This document shows positions 8,033-16,605 of a DNA stretch of 46,292 nt, one piece after another. The position numbers and the translations under genes were made by a program. Every line of letters starts with the position of its first letter. Positions within the stretch are counted from its first letter, which is position 1. The DNA comes from Deltaproteobacteria bacterium (GTDB lineage: Bacteria > Myxococcota_A > Polyangia > JACPQR01). The DNA is taken from contig JACPQR010000071.1 in NCBI GenBank assembly GCA_016190375.1, positions 1-46,292 of the forward strand, written 5' to 3'. The notes below the pieces were generated by a model. That model was not told where the DNA came from and made no database searches. It worked only from the letters and a program-made list of their open reading frames with translations.

Positions 8033-8874
8033 AGCAGGGGGAGAGGATCACGACCGTGATCGCACCGCTCGACGGAACCGCGGCGGCCATGAGCGCGATG
8101 CCCGTGGCCCGGACGATGGCGACCCTCGCGGGCGCGACGCTGCGGCTCGTTCACGTCGTCGAACAGGCCGAGCCCGCGGGGCGGATCGAGGCGCGGGTGG
8201 CTGCCGGCGTCGAGGACCTGCGAGGCGCGGTGGTCGATCGGCTCGCGGGCACGCCGGCGCCTGCGATCGTGCGGGCGGCTTCCGAGCGCGAGGGCACGCT
8301 CATCGTGATGTGCGCGTACACGGGGCCCCGCACGCCACCGCGCGGTCTCGGCTCGGTGGCGGAGGCGGTGCTGCTCGACGGGCGGCACCCGGTGCTCCTC
8401 GTGCAGGCGACGAGGGGCAACCGGCCATGGCAGCTCCGCCGGGTCCTGCTCCCGCAGGACGGAACTCCGACCACGGCGCGTGCGCTCGGGCCGAGCATCA
8501 CCCTGACCGAGCGTGCCGGCGCGGAGCTCGTCGTGCTTCACGTCGCTGCTCCAGGCGTGGTGCCTTCGGCGGAGCCCGGCAGCTTGGGCGCGCCTACCTA
8601 CCAGGATCAGCCGCAGCACGAGTGGCCCGCGTGGCGACGGGAGTTCCTCCACCGAGTCCGCTGCCTCTGCTCACTTCCGCTGCGGGCGCGGCTCGAGCTC
8701 GCCCTCGCCCAGGGCGATCCGGGCGCGGAGATCGTCCGGTTCGCCGCCCAGCGAGAGGCCGACCTCATCGTCATGTCCTGGCGCGGGAGCCTCGAGCCGC
8801 GGCGAGCGGCGGCGCTCAAGACCGTGATCATCGAGGCGCCCTGCCCCGTCCTGGTCCTTCCACACCAGGACTAG
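8029..8874 (+). CDS. Tandem universal stress protein (UspA family)
   Basis: The 281-residue cytoplasmic protein has two UspA domains. The first begins ITTVIAPLDGTAAAM and ends HPVLLVQ; the second begins LRRVLLPQDGTPTTA and ends APCPVLVLP. Each has the fold's opening beta-strand plus Asp. The ATP-type GxxG(9)G(S/T) loop is degenerate in both halves (GPRTPPRGLGSVAEAV in the first, WRGSLEPRRAAALKT in the second), so nucleotide binding is uncertain. The GTG start overlaps the phosphorylase stop by four bases and has a GGAGG ribosome binding site at about 8015-8020, indicating translational coupling. Co-expression with a disaccharide phosphorylase fits a role in stress or reserve-sugar metabolism. 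Its stop overlaps that of the convergent small gene. Confidence 0.9.
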   Translation: MKQGERITTVIAPLDGTAAAMSAMPVARTMATLAGATLRLVHVVEQAEPAGRIEARVAAGVEDLRGAVVDRLAGTPAPAIVRAASEREGTLIVMCAYTGPRTPPRGLGSVAEAVLLDGRHPVLLVQATRGNRPWQLRRVLLPQDGTPTTARALGPSITLTERAGAELVVLHVAAPGVVPSAEPGSLGAPTYQDQPQHEWPAWRREFLHRVRCLCSLPLRARLELALAQGDPGAEIVRFAAQREADLIVMSWRGSLEPRRAAALKTVIIEAPCPVLVLPHQD

Positions 8875-9080
8875 CCTCCCTCCTCGAGGGGCAGGTCGCG
8901 GACGTCCGGGGCCTCGAGCCAGGTGTCGTGAAGCTCGTCCCAGACGCCGCCGCGATCGAGCGCGCACCCGAAGCAGAGAGCGCTCTCTGAGCCGAAAGCG
9001 AAGCCCCGGTCGCGCGACACGGAGATTTCGGCGCTGCAGACCGCGCACAGAACGAGATCCTCTGCCTCGGACCGGTGCAA
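8871..9080 (-). CDS. Small CxxC...CxxC zinc-ribbon-like protein
   Basis: A 69-residue protein with two CxxC knuckles (Cys12/Cys15 and Cys36/Cys39) around SAEISVSRDRGFAFGSESAL, and an acidic C-terminus. The arrangement suggests one bound zinc, but I do not recognise the family. The start is a TTG supported by a strong ribosome binding site (AAGGAGGAG about five bases upstream). That site and the conserved-looking Cys pattern make it a real gene despite its size. It converges with the universal stress protein gene, the stop codons overlapping by four bases. Confidence 0.7.
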   Translation of the reverse strand: MHRSEAEDLVLCAVCSAEISVSRDRGFAFGSESALCFGCALDRGGVWDELHDTWLEAPDVRDLPLEEGG

Positions 9081-9179
9081 GGTCTCCTCCTTTCAGCCTT
9101 ATTTCGAGCAAGGGACGTGCCCGGCGGACGGTTCGACGCCGTGAGACGACTACCGTGACGGCCGAACCTCCGGCAATCC

Positions 9180-9197
9180 GCGCCGAGATCTCGGCGC
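9180..9197 (-). terminator. Perfect palindrome after the degenerate regulator
   Basis: GCGCCGAGATCTCGGCGC is an 18-base perfect palindrome (7-bp stem, GATC loop) lying 6 bases beyond the stop of the minus-strand regulator at 9203. No T-tract follows on either strand, so intrinsic termination is only possible. A hairpin with the same 7-bp stem but a different loop occurs at 25946-25963. Confidence 0.35.
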
Positions 9198-9202
9198 CGG
9201 AG

Positions 9203-10534
9203 TCAGTTGCGGCCGGGACGGTCTGCGTCGTCCTGATCGTCGACTCCGAGGATCTCCGCCGCGCGCGCGGGCTGACCTTCGGCCTTCTCGAGCGCCCACG
9301 CTCGGAGCTCCTGCTCGAAATCGTGGACCAGCTCGGCGAGCTGGACGCTGGCGATGCCTTCGAGGTGAAGCGTGAAAGGCCTCCCCTCGCTCGGTCTGCG
9401 GAGCGCTTCGGGCAGGTCCGCCACCGTGATCTCGCCGCCGGTCGCGGTGGCGCCCGCGTACGCGATCACCCGTCTCAGCTCGCTGACGTTGCCGGGCCAC
9501 GTGTGGCGCCGCAGGAGCTCCGCGGCGTCTCGCGAGATCAGCCGCGGGACCTCGGGGCGCGTCGCCGCGAGGAGCCTCAGGAAAGTGCCGCCGAGCAGCA
9601 CCACGTCGTCGCCGCGCTCTCGCAAGGGAGGCAGCCGGATCTCGATACCACGCAGGTCGCGGAGCAGCCTGTCGAGGAAGCTTCCCCGCGCGACGGCTTC
9701 GGTGAGGTCGACCTCCGTGGTAGCGACCAACCTCACGTCGACCGGCGAATCGTCCGAGCCGTTGACGCGGCGGACCACGCCCTCTTCGAGGAGCCGGCAC
9801 AGGCCGCGCTGCGCGCCGAGGCAGAGCGCGTCGACGTCGTCGACGAGCAGGGTGCCGCCGTCCGCCTGCCCGATCGCGCCGCCGAGCCCGCCCTGCTCGT
9901 CGCCGAGCAGCGTGGCGACGAGCTCGTCGGTCGCGGCACGATGGCCGGCGAACGCGACGAACGGAGCGACCCGACGGGATCCGAGGCCGTGGATCGTCCG
10001 CGCGACGAGCTCCTTTCCCGTTCCCGTCTCACCCTCGAGCAGGACGGGAGCGACCGTGTCGGCCGCGAGGCGAATCCGCTCGCAGATGGCGTGCATCGCG
10101 GGCGACTCCGAGAGAAGGCCAGGCAAGCACGCTCCCTCTCCGAGCACGGCGCGCAGCCGCCCGAGCTCGCCCCTCTGCTCGCGCAGGCGCCGGAGTCGAT
10201 CTATCCGTATCTCGAGCTCCTCTGACCGGAAGGGCTTGGTGACGAAGTCGGCCGCGCCCTCGTTCATCGCGGCGACGGCGGTCTCCGTCGCGTCGTACGA
10301 GGCGATCACGACGATGTCGACCTCGGGCAGGTGCCTCCTCACCTCCCGGAGGAAGCCGAGCCCGCCCAGGCCGGGAAGATCCAGGTCGACCACGACGACG
10401 GCGAAGTCCAGCGCCGAAAGCGCGTCGCGGGCCGCATCCGGAGTGCCGGTCGACACGACCGCGTGGCCCAGCGCCGTGAGCGCATCCTCGAGCCCACGTT
10501 CCCCGTCCCTGGACTGGCAGAGGAGGATCCGCAC
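9203..10534 (-). CDS. Degenerate NtrC-family response regulator (lacks GAFTGA and Fis helix)
   Basis: The 443 residues have receiver, AAA+ and C-terminal regions colinear with the neighbouring regulator at 10644. The receiver keeps phospho-acceptor Asp50 and Lys100, but the acidic pair near residues 7-9 that normally binds Mg is CQSRD here. The AAA+ domain keeps Walker A (GETGTGKE, 168-175) and Walker B (GGTLLVDDVD), but the sigma-54 contact loop GAFTGA is replaced by GLGGAIG near 216-222. The Fis-type DNA-binding helix is cut short: after AAEILG the chain reads VDDQDDADRPGRN and stops. A neighbouring frame contains RTT at the equivalent place, hinting at an old frameshift. It cannot be a normal sigma-54 activator; it may be a decaying duplicate or an inhibitory/hetero-oligomer partner. 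Confidence 0.85.
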   Translation of the reverse strand: MRILLCQSRDGERGLEDALTALGHAVVSTGTPDAARDALSALDFAVVVVDLDLPGLGGLGFLREVRRHLPEVDIVVIASYDATETAVAAMNEGAADFVTKPFRSEELEIRIDRLRRLREQRGELGRLRAVLGEGACLPGLLSESPAMHAICERIRLAADTVAPVLLEGETGTGKELVARTIHGLGSRRVAPFVAFAGHRAATDELVATLLGDEQGGLGGAIGQADGGTLLVDDVDALCLGAQRGLCRLLEEGVVRRVNGSDDSPVDVRLVATTEVDLTEAVARGSFLDRLLRDLRGIEIRLPPLRERGDDVVLLGGTFLRLLAATRPEVPRLISRDAAELLRRHTWPGNVSELRRVIAYAGATATGGEITVADLPEALRRPSEGRPFTLHLEGIASVQLAELVHDFEQELRAWALEKAEGQPARAAEILGVDDQDDADRPGRN

Positions 10535-10571
10535 TCTGGCGAGCGGCCAAGCAAGCCGCGTGCCGGACGAA

Positions 10572-10627
10572 GGGACGAGGTTAGCAAGTTCACCAATGGA
10601 GTTTCGTGAACTTGTTAACCTCGTCCC
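10572..10627. repeat. Palindromic repeat, family A copy 2
   Basis: Arms 10572-10593 and 10606-10627 (22 bases each) are perfectly matched except for the same G facing T pair seen in the copy at 4759-4816. The loop, CAATGGAGTTTC, differs. The left end has lost one G compared with copy 1. It lies between the two paralogous regulator genes, so it separates their reading frames on the minus strand and could act as a processing or attenuation hairpin there. Confidence 0.85.
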
Positions 10628-10643
10628 CTGCTCCTGCCGGACG

Positions 10644-12041
10644 TTACTGCTCCTCGCCCTCGCGCGGCCGGCCGAGCTTGCTCTGAAGGGTCGTGCGCGG
10701 CAGCCCGAGCAGCTCCGCGGCGCGGCTCTGTTGCCCGCGGGCCTTCTGCATCGCCCACTTCATGATCTCCTCCTCGAACTGACGGACCAGCTCGGGGAGC
10801 TCCAGCTTCGCCTGACCGTCGAGGTGCAGCGAGAATGGACGCGCCGGGTCGCGATCCGTTCCCCGCAGGTACTCCGGCAGGTGCTCCGACTGGACCTCGG
10901 CCATCGGACAGAGCGTCACGGCGGACTCCATGACGCGGCGCAGCTCGCGAACGTTTCCGGGCCAGCCGTGCCTGCGAAGGACGTCGGCGGCACCCGTCGA
11001 TAGACACTTGGGTGTGTGGCCCTCCTTCGACGCTAGGAGGCGGAGGAAATGCTGAGCGAGCAGGAGCACGTCGTCTCCGCGGTCGCGCAGCGGGGGCAGC
11101 CTCAGCTCGAGGCCGCACAGGCGGTAGTAGAGGTCGCGCCGGAACCCGCCGTCCTCGACCGCCGTGGCGAGGTCGTGCTTGGTCGTCGCGATGGTGCGGA
11201 CGTCCACCGCGATGTCCTCGCCGCCGCCGACGCGACTGAGCGTGCCCTCCTGCAGGACCCTGAGGAGCTTCGCCTGGATCTCCTGCGGCAGGTCGTCGAC
11301 GTCGTCCAGGAGGATCGTCCCGCCGTTGGCCTGTTCGAAGCACCCCTTGCGGCGCGCGATCGCGCCGGTGAAAGCGCCGCGCTCGTGCCCGAAGAGCTGC
11401 GACTCCGCGAGCTCGCGCGGGATCGCCCCGCAGGCCAGAGCGACGTACGGCGCGCGCCGTCGCGGCCCCAGATCGTGGAGCGCGCGCGAGACGAGCTCCT
11501 TTCCCGTGCCGGTCTCGCCGGAGACGAGCACGGGAGCGCTCGAATCGGCCAGGAGCGGGAGTCGGTCGCAGATCGCGCGGATCGCCGGCGCCTCTCCGAG
11601 GATCCCGTGCGAGCTGGCGGTCTGGTCGAGGATCGAGCGAAGCCGCTGCAGCTCGCCCTGGGCCTCGCGGAGCTGCGCCATGCGCCGTAGCCTCAGGTCG
11701 AGCTCCTGGAAGCGGAAGGGCTTGGTGAGGTAGTCCGCGGCCCCGTCCTGCATCGCGGCGACGGCGGTCTCGACGCTGCCGTAGGCGGTCATGATGATGA
11801 CGTCGATGCTCGGATGCCTCTGCCGGATCTGCCGGAGGAACGCGAGGCCGTCCATCCCGGGCATCCTCAGGTCGGTCAGGACGACGTCCCAGCTCCCCTT
11901 CGCGAGCCTCTCGAGAGCGACGAACGCGTTCTCGGCCGGCTCGGCGAGGTAGCCCGCCTGGCGGAGCTGCACCGCGGTCGTGTGCCGGCTGATGCGCTCG
12001 TCGTCGACGACGAGCACCCGGGGAAGGAGTCCCGCGCTCAT
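10644..12041 (-). CDS. NtrC/AtoC-type sigma-54 response regulator
   Basis: This complete 465-residue regulator activates sigma-54 RNA polymerase after phosphorylation. The receiver has the acidic pair VVDDE (13-14), acceptor Asp57 (TDLRMPGMDG) and Lys107. The AAA+ domain has Walker A GETGTGKE, the intact sigma-54 loop GAFTGA (222-227) and Walker B GGTILLDDVD. The C-terminal Fis-type helix-turn-helix reads AAELLGLPRTTLQSKLGR. Start ATG 12041 overlaps the kinase stop as ATGA, so this is the cognate regulator of that kinase. Its targets are unknown; nearby stress genes (lon, dps) are reasonable guesses. Confidence 0.95.
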   Translation of the reverse strand: MSAGLLPRVLVVDDERISRHTTAVQLRQAGYLAEPAENAFVALERLAKGSWDVVLTDLRMPGMDGLAFLRQIRQRHPSIDVIIMTAYGSVETAVAAMQDGAADYLTKPFRFQELDLRLRRMAQLREAQGELQRLRSILDQTASSHGILGEAPAIRAICDRLPLLADSSAPVLVSGETGTGKELVSRALHDLGPRRRAPYVALACGAIPRELAESQLFGHERGAFTGAIARRKGCFEQANGGTILLDDVDDLPQEIQAKLLRVLQEGTLSRVGGGEDIAVDVRTIATTKHDLATAVEDGGFRRDLYYRLCGLELRLPPLRDRGDDVLLLAQHFLRLLASKEGHTPKCLSTGAADVLRRHGWPGNVRELRRVMESAVTLCPMAEVQSEHLPEYLRGTDRDPARPFSLHLDGQAKLELPELVRQFEEEIMKWAMQKARGQQSRAAELLGLPRTTLQSKLGRPREGEEQ

Positions 12042-13405
12042 GACCCTCCCTGCGCCGCGCGGCGCGGGATGCTCAGGTGAACCCTGGTGCCCGTGCCAGG
12101 CGCGCTGTCGATCGTGACGCGTCCTCCATGCTCCTCGACGGTCCTGCGTGCGATCGCCAGACCGAGGCCGGAACCCTCGCCGACCGCCTTCGTCGTGAAG
12201 AACGGATCGAAGACCCTCTCCAGGTCCTCGAGCGGAATCCCGGGTCCGGTGTCCGCGACCTCGATCGCGGCGTCGGCATCCGATCCTCTGGACGTTCTGA
12301 CGATGATGGTGCCGCCAGCCTTGCACGCGTCGAGCGCGTTGTCGATCACGTTGACGATGGCCTCGCTCACGCGCAAGGCATCCACCTCCACGGTGCCGGA
12401 GCCGCCCGCGACGAAGTCGACGCGCGCGGTGCTGCCGCGCGCGCGTGGAGATGCCAGCGCGATCGCGTCCTGAACGAGAGCGTCGAGGTCGACGGGCGCC
12501 ACGGCGAGAGGCGCGTCTCGAGTCAGGACCAGGAGACGCCGCGTGACCTGGTCGATGCGCTGCAGCGCCTCCTTCATCAGGGCCAGGGTCTCGGCGGTCG
12601 TTCCATCGCCGACTCGCGCGGCCAGGATCTCCACGCCGTTGAGCAGGCCGTGCAGGGGATTGCGGACGGCGTGCGCGACGCCGGCGGCGACCTCGCCGAT
12701 CCTGACCAGGCGCTCCCGCGACAGGGCGACGCGATCGTGCTCGTGCCGGAGAGCCTCGGCCCTGCGGTAGCGGTCGGCCACCGAGCTGACGAAGTAGAGC
12801 GTGCCGAAGTTCGTGACGGTGACCGCCACGAAGCGCCAGAGCACGAACGAGGGCATGCGCCAGGGAGTGCCGACGGCACCGACTCGCACCAGATGGTGAG
12901 GGAGCACTCCGACCAGCTCACCCAGCACGATCGCACCGTAGCACGAGGCCGCCACGGCCCCGAGCACGAACGCGGAGCGACGGGGGAGCAGCATCGCGCC
13001 GATGGCCATGTGGAACGCATAGAAGTATGCGAAGGGGTTCTGCACGCTGCCGCCGAAGTAGATGAGCAGGGTCAGGACGACCAGGTCGACGAGGAGCTGG
13101 CGGAAGATGGACTCCTCGAGCTGCCTCGTGTCGGGAGGTCGAGCCGGGTCGGAGATGGCGCTCCGCCAGCGGTGCCAGCAATGGACGTTGAAGAGGCCGA
13201 GGCCGGCGGCGAGGGCCAGGAGCTCCGGGACGGCGGTCAGGACGCCCGCGAAGCCCGCGGCGGCGAGGAGCGGGAGGGCGACGGCGACGGCGATGGTGCG
13301 AAGCCGGATGAGCCAGCCGATGCGCTCGTACAGGTGTTCCCACGGCAGGTCCTCCTGGCGCGGGATCGGCAGGGCTCGGGGACTCGTGCTCGCCGGGGAG
13401 CCCAT
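12038..13405 (-). CDS. Membrane sensor histidine kinase
   Basis: The 455-residue protein has about six membrane segments in its N-terminal half (residues 35 to about 210), with very short loops and no recognisable periplasmic sensor domain. It therefore probably senses a signal within or near the membrane. The HisKA domain has the phospho-acceptor His245 in [13 protein letters not shown]. The ATPase domain shows the N, G1 and G2 boxes ([33 protein letters not shown]). The order of genes and the four-base overlap make it the partner of the regulator at 10644. Dps lies 56 bp upstream on the same strand, so they may share a transcript. Confidence 0.93.
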   Translation of the reverse strand: MGSPASTSPRALPIPRQEDLPWEHLYERIGWLIRLRTIAVAVALPLLAAAGFAGVLTAVPELLALAAGLGLFNVHCWHRWRSAISDPARPPDTRQLEESIFRQLLVDLVVLTLLIYFGGSVQNPFAYFYAFHMAIGAMLLPRRSAFVLGAVAASCYGAIVLGELVGVLPHHLVRVGAVGTPWRMPSFVLWRFVAVTVTNFGTLYFVSSVADRYRRAEALRHEHDRVALSRERLVRIGEVAAGVAHAVRNPLHGLLNGVEILAARVGDGTTAETLALMKEALQRIDQVTRRLLVLTRDAPLAVAPVDLDALVQDAIALASPRARGSTARVDFVAGGSGTVEVDALRVSEAIVNVIDNALDACKAGGTIIVRTSRGSDADAAIEVADTGPGIPLEDLERVFDPFFTTKAVGEGSGLGLAIARRTVEEHGGRVTIDSAPGTGTRVHLSIPRRAAQGGS

Positions 13406-13460
13406 TCGGCGGCGAGCATACTACGCCGGTCCCTGCCGGCCAGGGAGCAACTCCTGACCG

Positions 13461-14045
13461 TCAGCGCTGAGCCGCGGCCTCCGGATGCTTGCGGGCCGCG
13501 GCCCTGCCGCCGTTGCCGCCCGGGGCCGCCCGCTCCTCGCGCTCTCGAATGGGCGGCCGAGAGTCTGCGAGGTGGCTCTCGAGGAGCCACGTGTCCTGCT
13601 CCACCTTGCACAGGTGCGTCAGCAGGATTTCCTGCGTGGCGAGATCCCCGATCTCCTCCGTCCTGTCGATCGCCTTTCGCAGCGCCGACGCGTGCTGGGC
13701 GAGGTTCTCGACGATCGCCGAGACGTGGTCGTCCACGCTGGCCGAGCCCAGCTCGTAGGGCTGAAGGTCGGTCGTCCGCGCGACCTCTTGGACGGTTCCC
13801 TGGGCGACCCCGCCCAGCGAGGCGACGCGCTCGCCGAGGTCGTCGGCCTGCTTTCGGAGGTGCTTGGCCACGACGTCGAAGAGGAGATGCAGGCTGTAGA
13901 ACTGCTTTCCCTTGGAATTCCAGTGAGCGTGCTTTGCCTCGAGGAAGAGGTCGATCGTGCGCGCGAGCGACGGGTTGATCAGCTCGACGATCTTCTGTTT
14001 CGTGTCGTTGGAAACCTTCACTGCTGCCGGGTAGGTCTTTCTCAT
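13461..14045 (-). CDS. dps: Dps-type ferritin-like DNA-protecting protein
   Basis: A 194-residue Dps/ferritin-like protein, which stores iron and removes peroxide by oxidising Fe(II) at sites between subunits, shielding DNA. The family ligands are visible: HAHWNSKGKQFYSLH, then LFDVV, then QADDLGERVASLGG (His, His, Asp, Glu). The final 30 residues are basic and Ala/Gly-rich (GGRAAARKHPEAAAQR), a type of tail that helps some Dps proteins bind DNA. I choose ATG 14045, with GGAGG spaced ideally, over the GTG four codons upstream. It follows lon by 24 bp, suggesting an operon of proteotoxic and oxidative stress genes. Confidence 0.92.
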   Translation of the reverse strand: MRKTYPAAVKVSNDTKQKIVELINPSLARTIDLFLEAKHAHWNSKGKQFYSLHLLFDVVAKHLRKQADDLGERVASLGGVAQGTVQEVARTTDLQPYELGSASVDDHVSAIVENLAQHASALRKAIDRTEEIGDLATQEILLTHLCKVEQDTWLLESHLADSRPPIREREERAAPGGNGGRAAARKHPEAAAQR

Positions 14046-14069
14046 CGTGTCCTCCACTGACCTCGGAAG

Positions 14070-16430
14070 CTAGGTCGGCGGGGGCTCTAGCGCGAGGTCG
14101 AGCGCCTCATCGATCCGCTTCACGTAGTGGAACGCGATCCCCACTCGCAGGTGCTCGGGCAGGTCGCCCGTCACGTTCGGCTCGTTCTTCGCGGGCAGGA
14201 TGATCTCGCGCACGCCGCAGCGCCTCGCGGCCAGCACCTTCTCCTTGATCCCGCCGACCGGGAGCACCTGACCGCTCAGCGTGATCTCGCCCGTCAGCGC
14301 CACTCGGGGCCGGACCCTGCGACCCGTGAAGAGGGACGCGAGGGCCGCCGCCATCACCACGCCGGCCGAGGGACCGTCCTTCGGGACGGAGCCGGCCGGG
14401 ACGTGGATGTGCAGATCGGATCCCTTGAAGCGAGCGGGCTCGATGGCGTAGCGGGATCCGTTCGCCCTGAGCCAGCTCAGCGCGGCCTTCGTCGACTCCT
14501 GCATCACGTCGCCGATCTGGCCAGTGACCGTGAACTCTCCCTTGTCGCGCTCCATGAGCGCGGCCTCGACGAAGAGGATGTCGCCCCCTGCAGGCGTCCA
14601 GGCCAGCGCCACGGCCACGCCGGGCGTCCGGGTGCGCTCCTCGAGCTCCGTCTCGACCTCGAAGCGCGGGGCGCCCAGGTGCTCGCGGACCACGGCGGAC
14701 CCGACCGTGAGGAGCCCCCACTCGCCCTTCGCGATCCTGCGCGCTTGCTTGCGGCAGATGGCTCCGATCTCCCGGCCGAGGTTGCGCACGCCCGCCTCGT
14801 GCGTGTAGCTGCGGATGATCTCGACGAGGCCGTCGTCCTCGAAGCGCAGGTGGTCGCCTTCCCTCATGCCGTGCTCCTGGATCGCCCTCGGGACGAGGAA
14901 CCTCTGCGCGATGTGCAGCTTCTCCTCGTCGGTGTAGCCGGGGAGCTCCAGGACCTCCATCCGGTCGAGGAGCGCGGGAGGCACGGGCTCGAGCACGTTC
15001 GCGGTCGTGATGAACAGGACCTTCGACAGGTCGAAGGGCACGTCGAGGTAGTGGTCCCTGAACGAGAAGTTCTGCTCCGGATCGAGCACCTCGAGGAGCG
15101 CCGAGGCCGGGTCGCCCCGGAAGTCGCGCCCGAGCTTGTCGACCTCGTCGAGCATGAAGATCGGATCGCGGGAGCCGGCGCGACGTATCCCTTGCAGGAT
15201 CTGGCCGGGCAGCGCGCCGACGTACGTGCGCCGGTGCCCGCGGATCTCCGCCTCGTCGTGCATGCCGCCCAGCGAGATGCGGACGAAACGCCTTCCGAGC
15301 GCGCGCGCGATGGACTTGCCGAGCGAGGTCTTGCCCACGCCCGGCGGGCCGACGAAGCAGAGGATGGGCCCCTTGAGGTCCCGCTTGAGCTGGACGACGG
15401 CGAGGTACTCGACGATCCGCTCCTTGACGCGCTCGAGGTCGTGATGGTCCTCGTCCAGGATCTGCTCGGCTCTGACGACGTCGATCGGCGCGCCGGACGG
15501 CTCCTTCCACGGGAGCGTCGTCAGCCAGTCGAGGTAGGTGCGCGACACGGTGTACTCCGCGGCGGCGGGCGGGATCTGGGCGAGGCGCGCCAGCTCGCGG
15601 TCGGCCTCCGCCTTCGCCTCCTCCGGCATGCCCGCCTCCTCGACCCTGCGCCTGAGGCCGTCGAGCACCTCCGCTTGCTCGTCCTTCTCGCCGAGCTCGT
15701 GCTGGATGGCCTTGATCTGCTCTCGCAGGAAGAGCTCGCGCTGCGCTCCGGCCAGCTTCTCCTGGATCTCGGCGCGGATCTTCTGCTGCAGGGCCAGCTT
15801 CTCCCTCTCGCGCAGGAGCTCCTCTTCGAGCCTCTTCATGCGGTCGTGCACGTCGAGCGTCTCGAGCAGCTCCTGGCGGACGCAGGTGGGGAGGTTCTGC
15901 AGCGCCGTGGCGACGAAGTCGGTGAGCAGCGACGCGTCGTCGGTCGTCGCGACGACGGGCAGAAGGTCGTTCGAGAGCACCGGCGACAGCTCGATGATCT
16001 CGGCGAACGAGGTCTTGAGCGCCTCGGCGAGCGCCAGGTACTCGTCGTCCGGCTGCGCCGGCACGAGGTCGACGAGGAGCTCGCAGCGCGCCGTCAGGAA
16101 CGGAGCGCGCTGCTTCTCTCCGAGAAGGCGCACGCGCTGCAGGCCCTCGGCGACGACGAGATGCGTCCCGCGGTTCTGCGGCATGTGCACGACCCTCACG
16201 AGGTGCGTCAACGTTCCGACCGGGTACAGGTCGTCGACCCCGGGCTCGTCCACGCGGGGATCGCGCTGCGTCGCGAGCACCACGTTCTTCTCGTCGCCCA
16301 GCGCCTCGAGCAGTCGCCCCGAGCTCTCGCGCGCCACGACGAACGGAAGCGTCGCGTGAGGAAAGAGAACCGAGTCCCTCAGCGGAATCACGGGAATCTC
16401 GGCCTTCCTCACAGTTCGAAACCGATGCAT
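14070..16430 (-). CDS. lon: ATP-dependent protease Lon (LonA type)
   Basis: The 786-residue protein is full length for LonA. It has the N-terminal substrate domain (IPVIPLRDSVLFPHATLPF), a coiled-coil middle part (about 225-280), AAA+ Walker A GPPGVGKTSLGKS and Walker B IFMLDEVDKLG, and a protease domain with catalytic Ser688 (PKDGPSAGVV) and Lys731 (GGIKEKVLAARR). It degrades damaged and regulatory proteins in the cytoplasm. The frame is open further upstream, but ATG 16430 places the start just before the conserved N-terminus; upstream sequence is a dispersed repeat rather than Lon-like. Dps follows 24 bp after the stop. Myxobacteria often carry two Lon proteins; whether this is the main one cannot be told here. 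Confidence 0.96.
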   Translation of the reverse strand: MHRFRTVRKAEIPVIPLRDSVLFPHATLPFVVARESSGRLLEALGDEKNVVLATQRDPRVDEPGVDDLYPVGTLTHLVRVVHMPQNRGTHLVVAEGLQRVRLLGEKQRAPFLTARCELLVDLVPAQPDDEYLALAEALKTSFAEIIELSPVLSNDLLPVVATTDDASLLTDFVATALQNLPTCVRQELLETLDVHDRMKRLEEELLREREKLALQQKIRAEIQEKLAGAQRELFLREQIKAIQHELGEKDEQAEVLDGLRRRVEEAGMPEEAKAEADRELARLAQIPPAAAEYTVSRTYLDWLTTLPWKEPSGAPIDVVRAEQILDEDHHDLERVKERIVEYLAVVQLKRDLKGPILCFVGPPGVGKTSLGKSIARALGRRFVRISLGGMHDEAEIRGHRRTYVGALPGQILQGIRRAGSRDPIFMLDEVDKLGRDFRGDPASALLEVLDPEQNFSFRDHYLDVPFDLSKVLFITTANVLEPVPPALLDRMEVLELPGYTDEEKLHIAQRFLVPRAIQEHGMREGDHLRFEDDGLVEIIRSYTHEAGVRNLGREIGAICRKQARRIAKGEWGLLTVGSAVVREHLGAPRFEVETELEERTRTPGVAVALAWTPAGGDILFVEAALMERDKGEFTVTGQIGDVMQESTKAALSWLRANGSRYAIEPARFKGSDLHIHVPAGSVPKDGPSAGVVMAAALASLFTGRRVRPRVALTGEITLSGQVLPVGGIKEKVLAARRCGVREIILPAKNEPNVTGDLPEHLRVGIAFHYVKRIDEALDLALEPPPT

Positions 16431-16443
16431 TTCCCGAGCCAAC

Positions 16444-16508
16444 GGGGACACGCACCCGTCATCCAACCACGCGAAATCATGACGCTTCCAGCCATAACCG
16501 CGCGATCT
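16444..16508. repeat. Dispersed repeat, family C copy 1
   Basis: About 65 bases sharing both ends with the copy at 39172-39235: they begin GGGACACGCACCCG and finish with CCGCGCGATCT, while the middle is only partly alike (CCAACC, CACG, CAG). It sits in the divergent gap between lon and the flavoprotein gene, so it overlaps the promoter region of one or both. Conserved ends with a diverged middle in an intergenic location suggest a small mobile or REP-like element. Confidence 0.6.
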
Positions 16509-16605
16509 GTTTGCCCGCGAGACCGCAAGATGACGCGGGAGACGGAAGAGCTTGACGCTGCAACGCGCGCTGTGCACGCTCACTCGCTTCGAGGGAGGTT
16601 GACCA

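Noticed and set aside
12042..12326. N-terminal extension of the intact regulator into the kinase gene
   Set aside because: The extra residues are a shadow of the kinase ATPase domain; the receiver begins at ATG 12041 with an ATGA overlap.
13430..13446. Short hairpin TCCCTG-CCGGC-CAGGGA between dps and the kinase gene
   Set aside because: Six-base stem without a T-tract; too common in GC-rich DNA to call a terminator.
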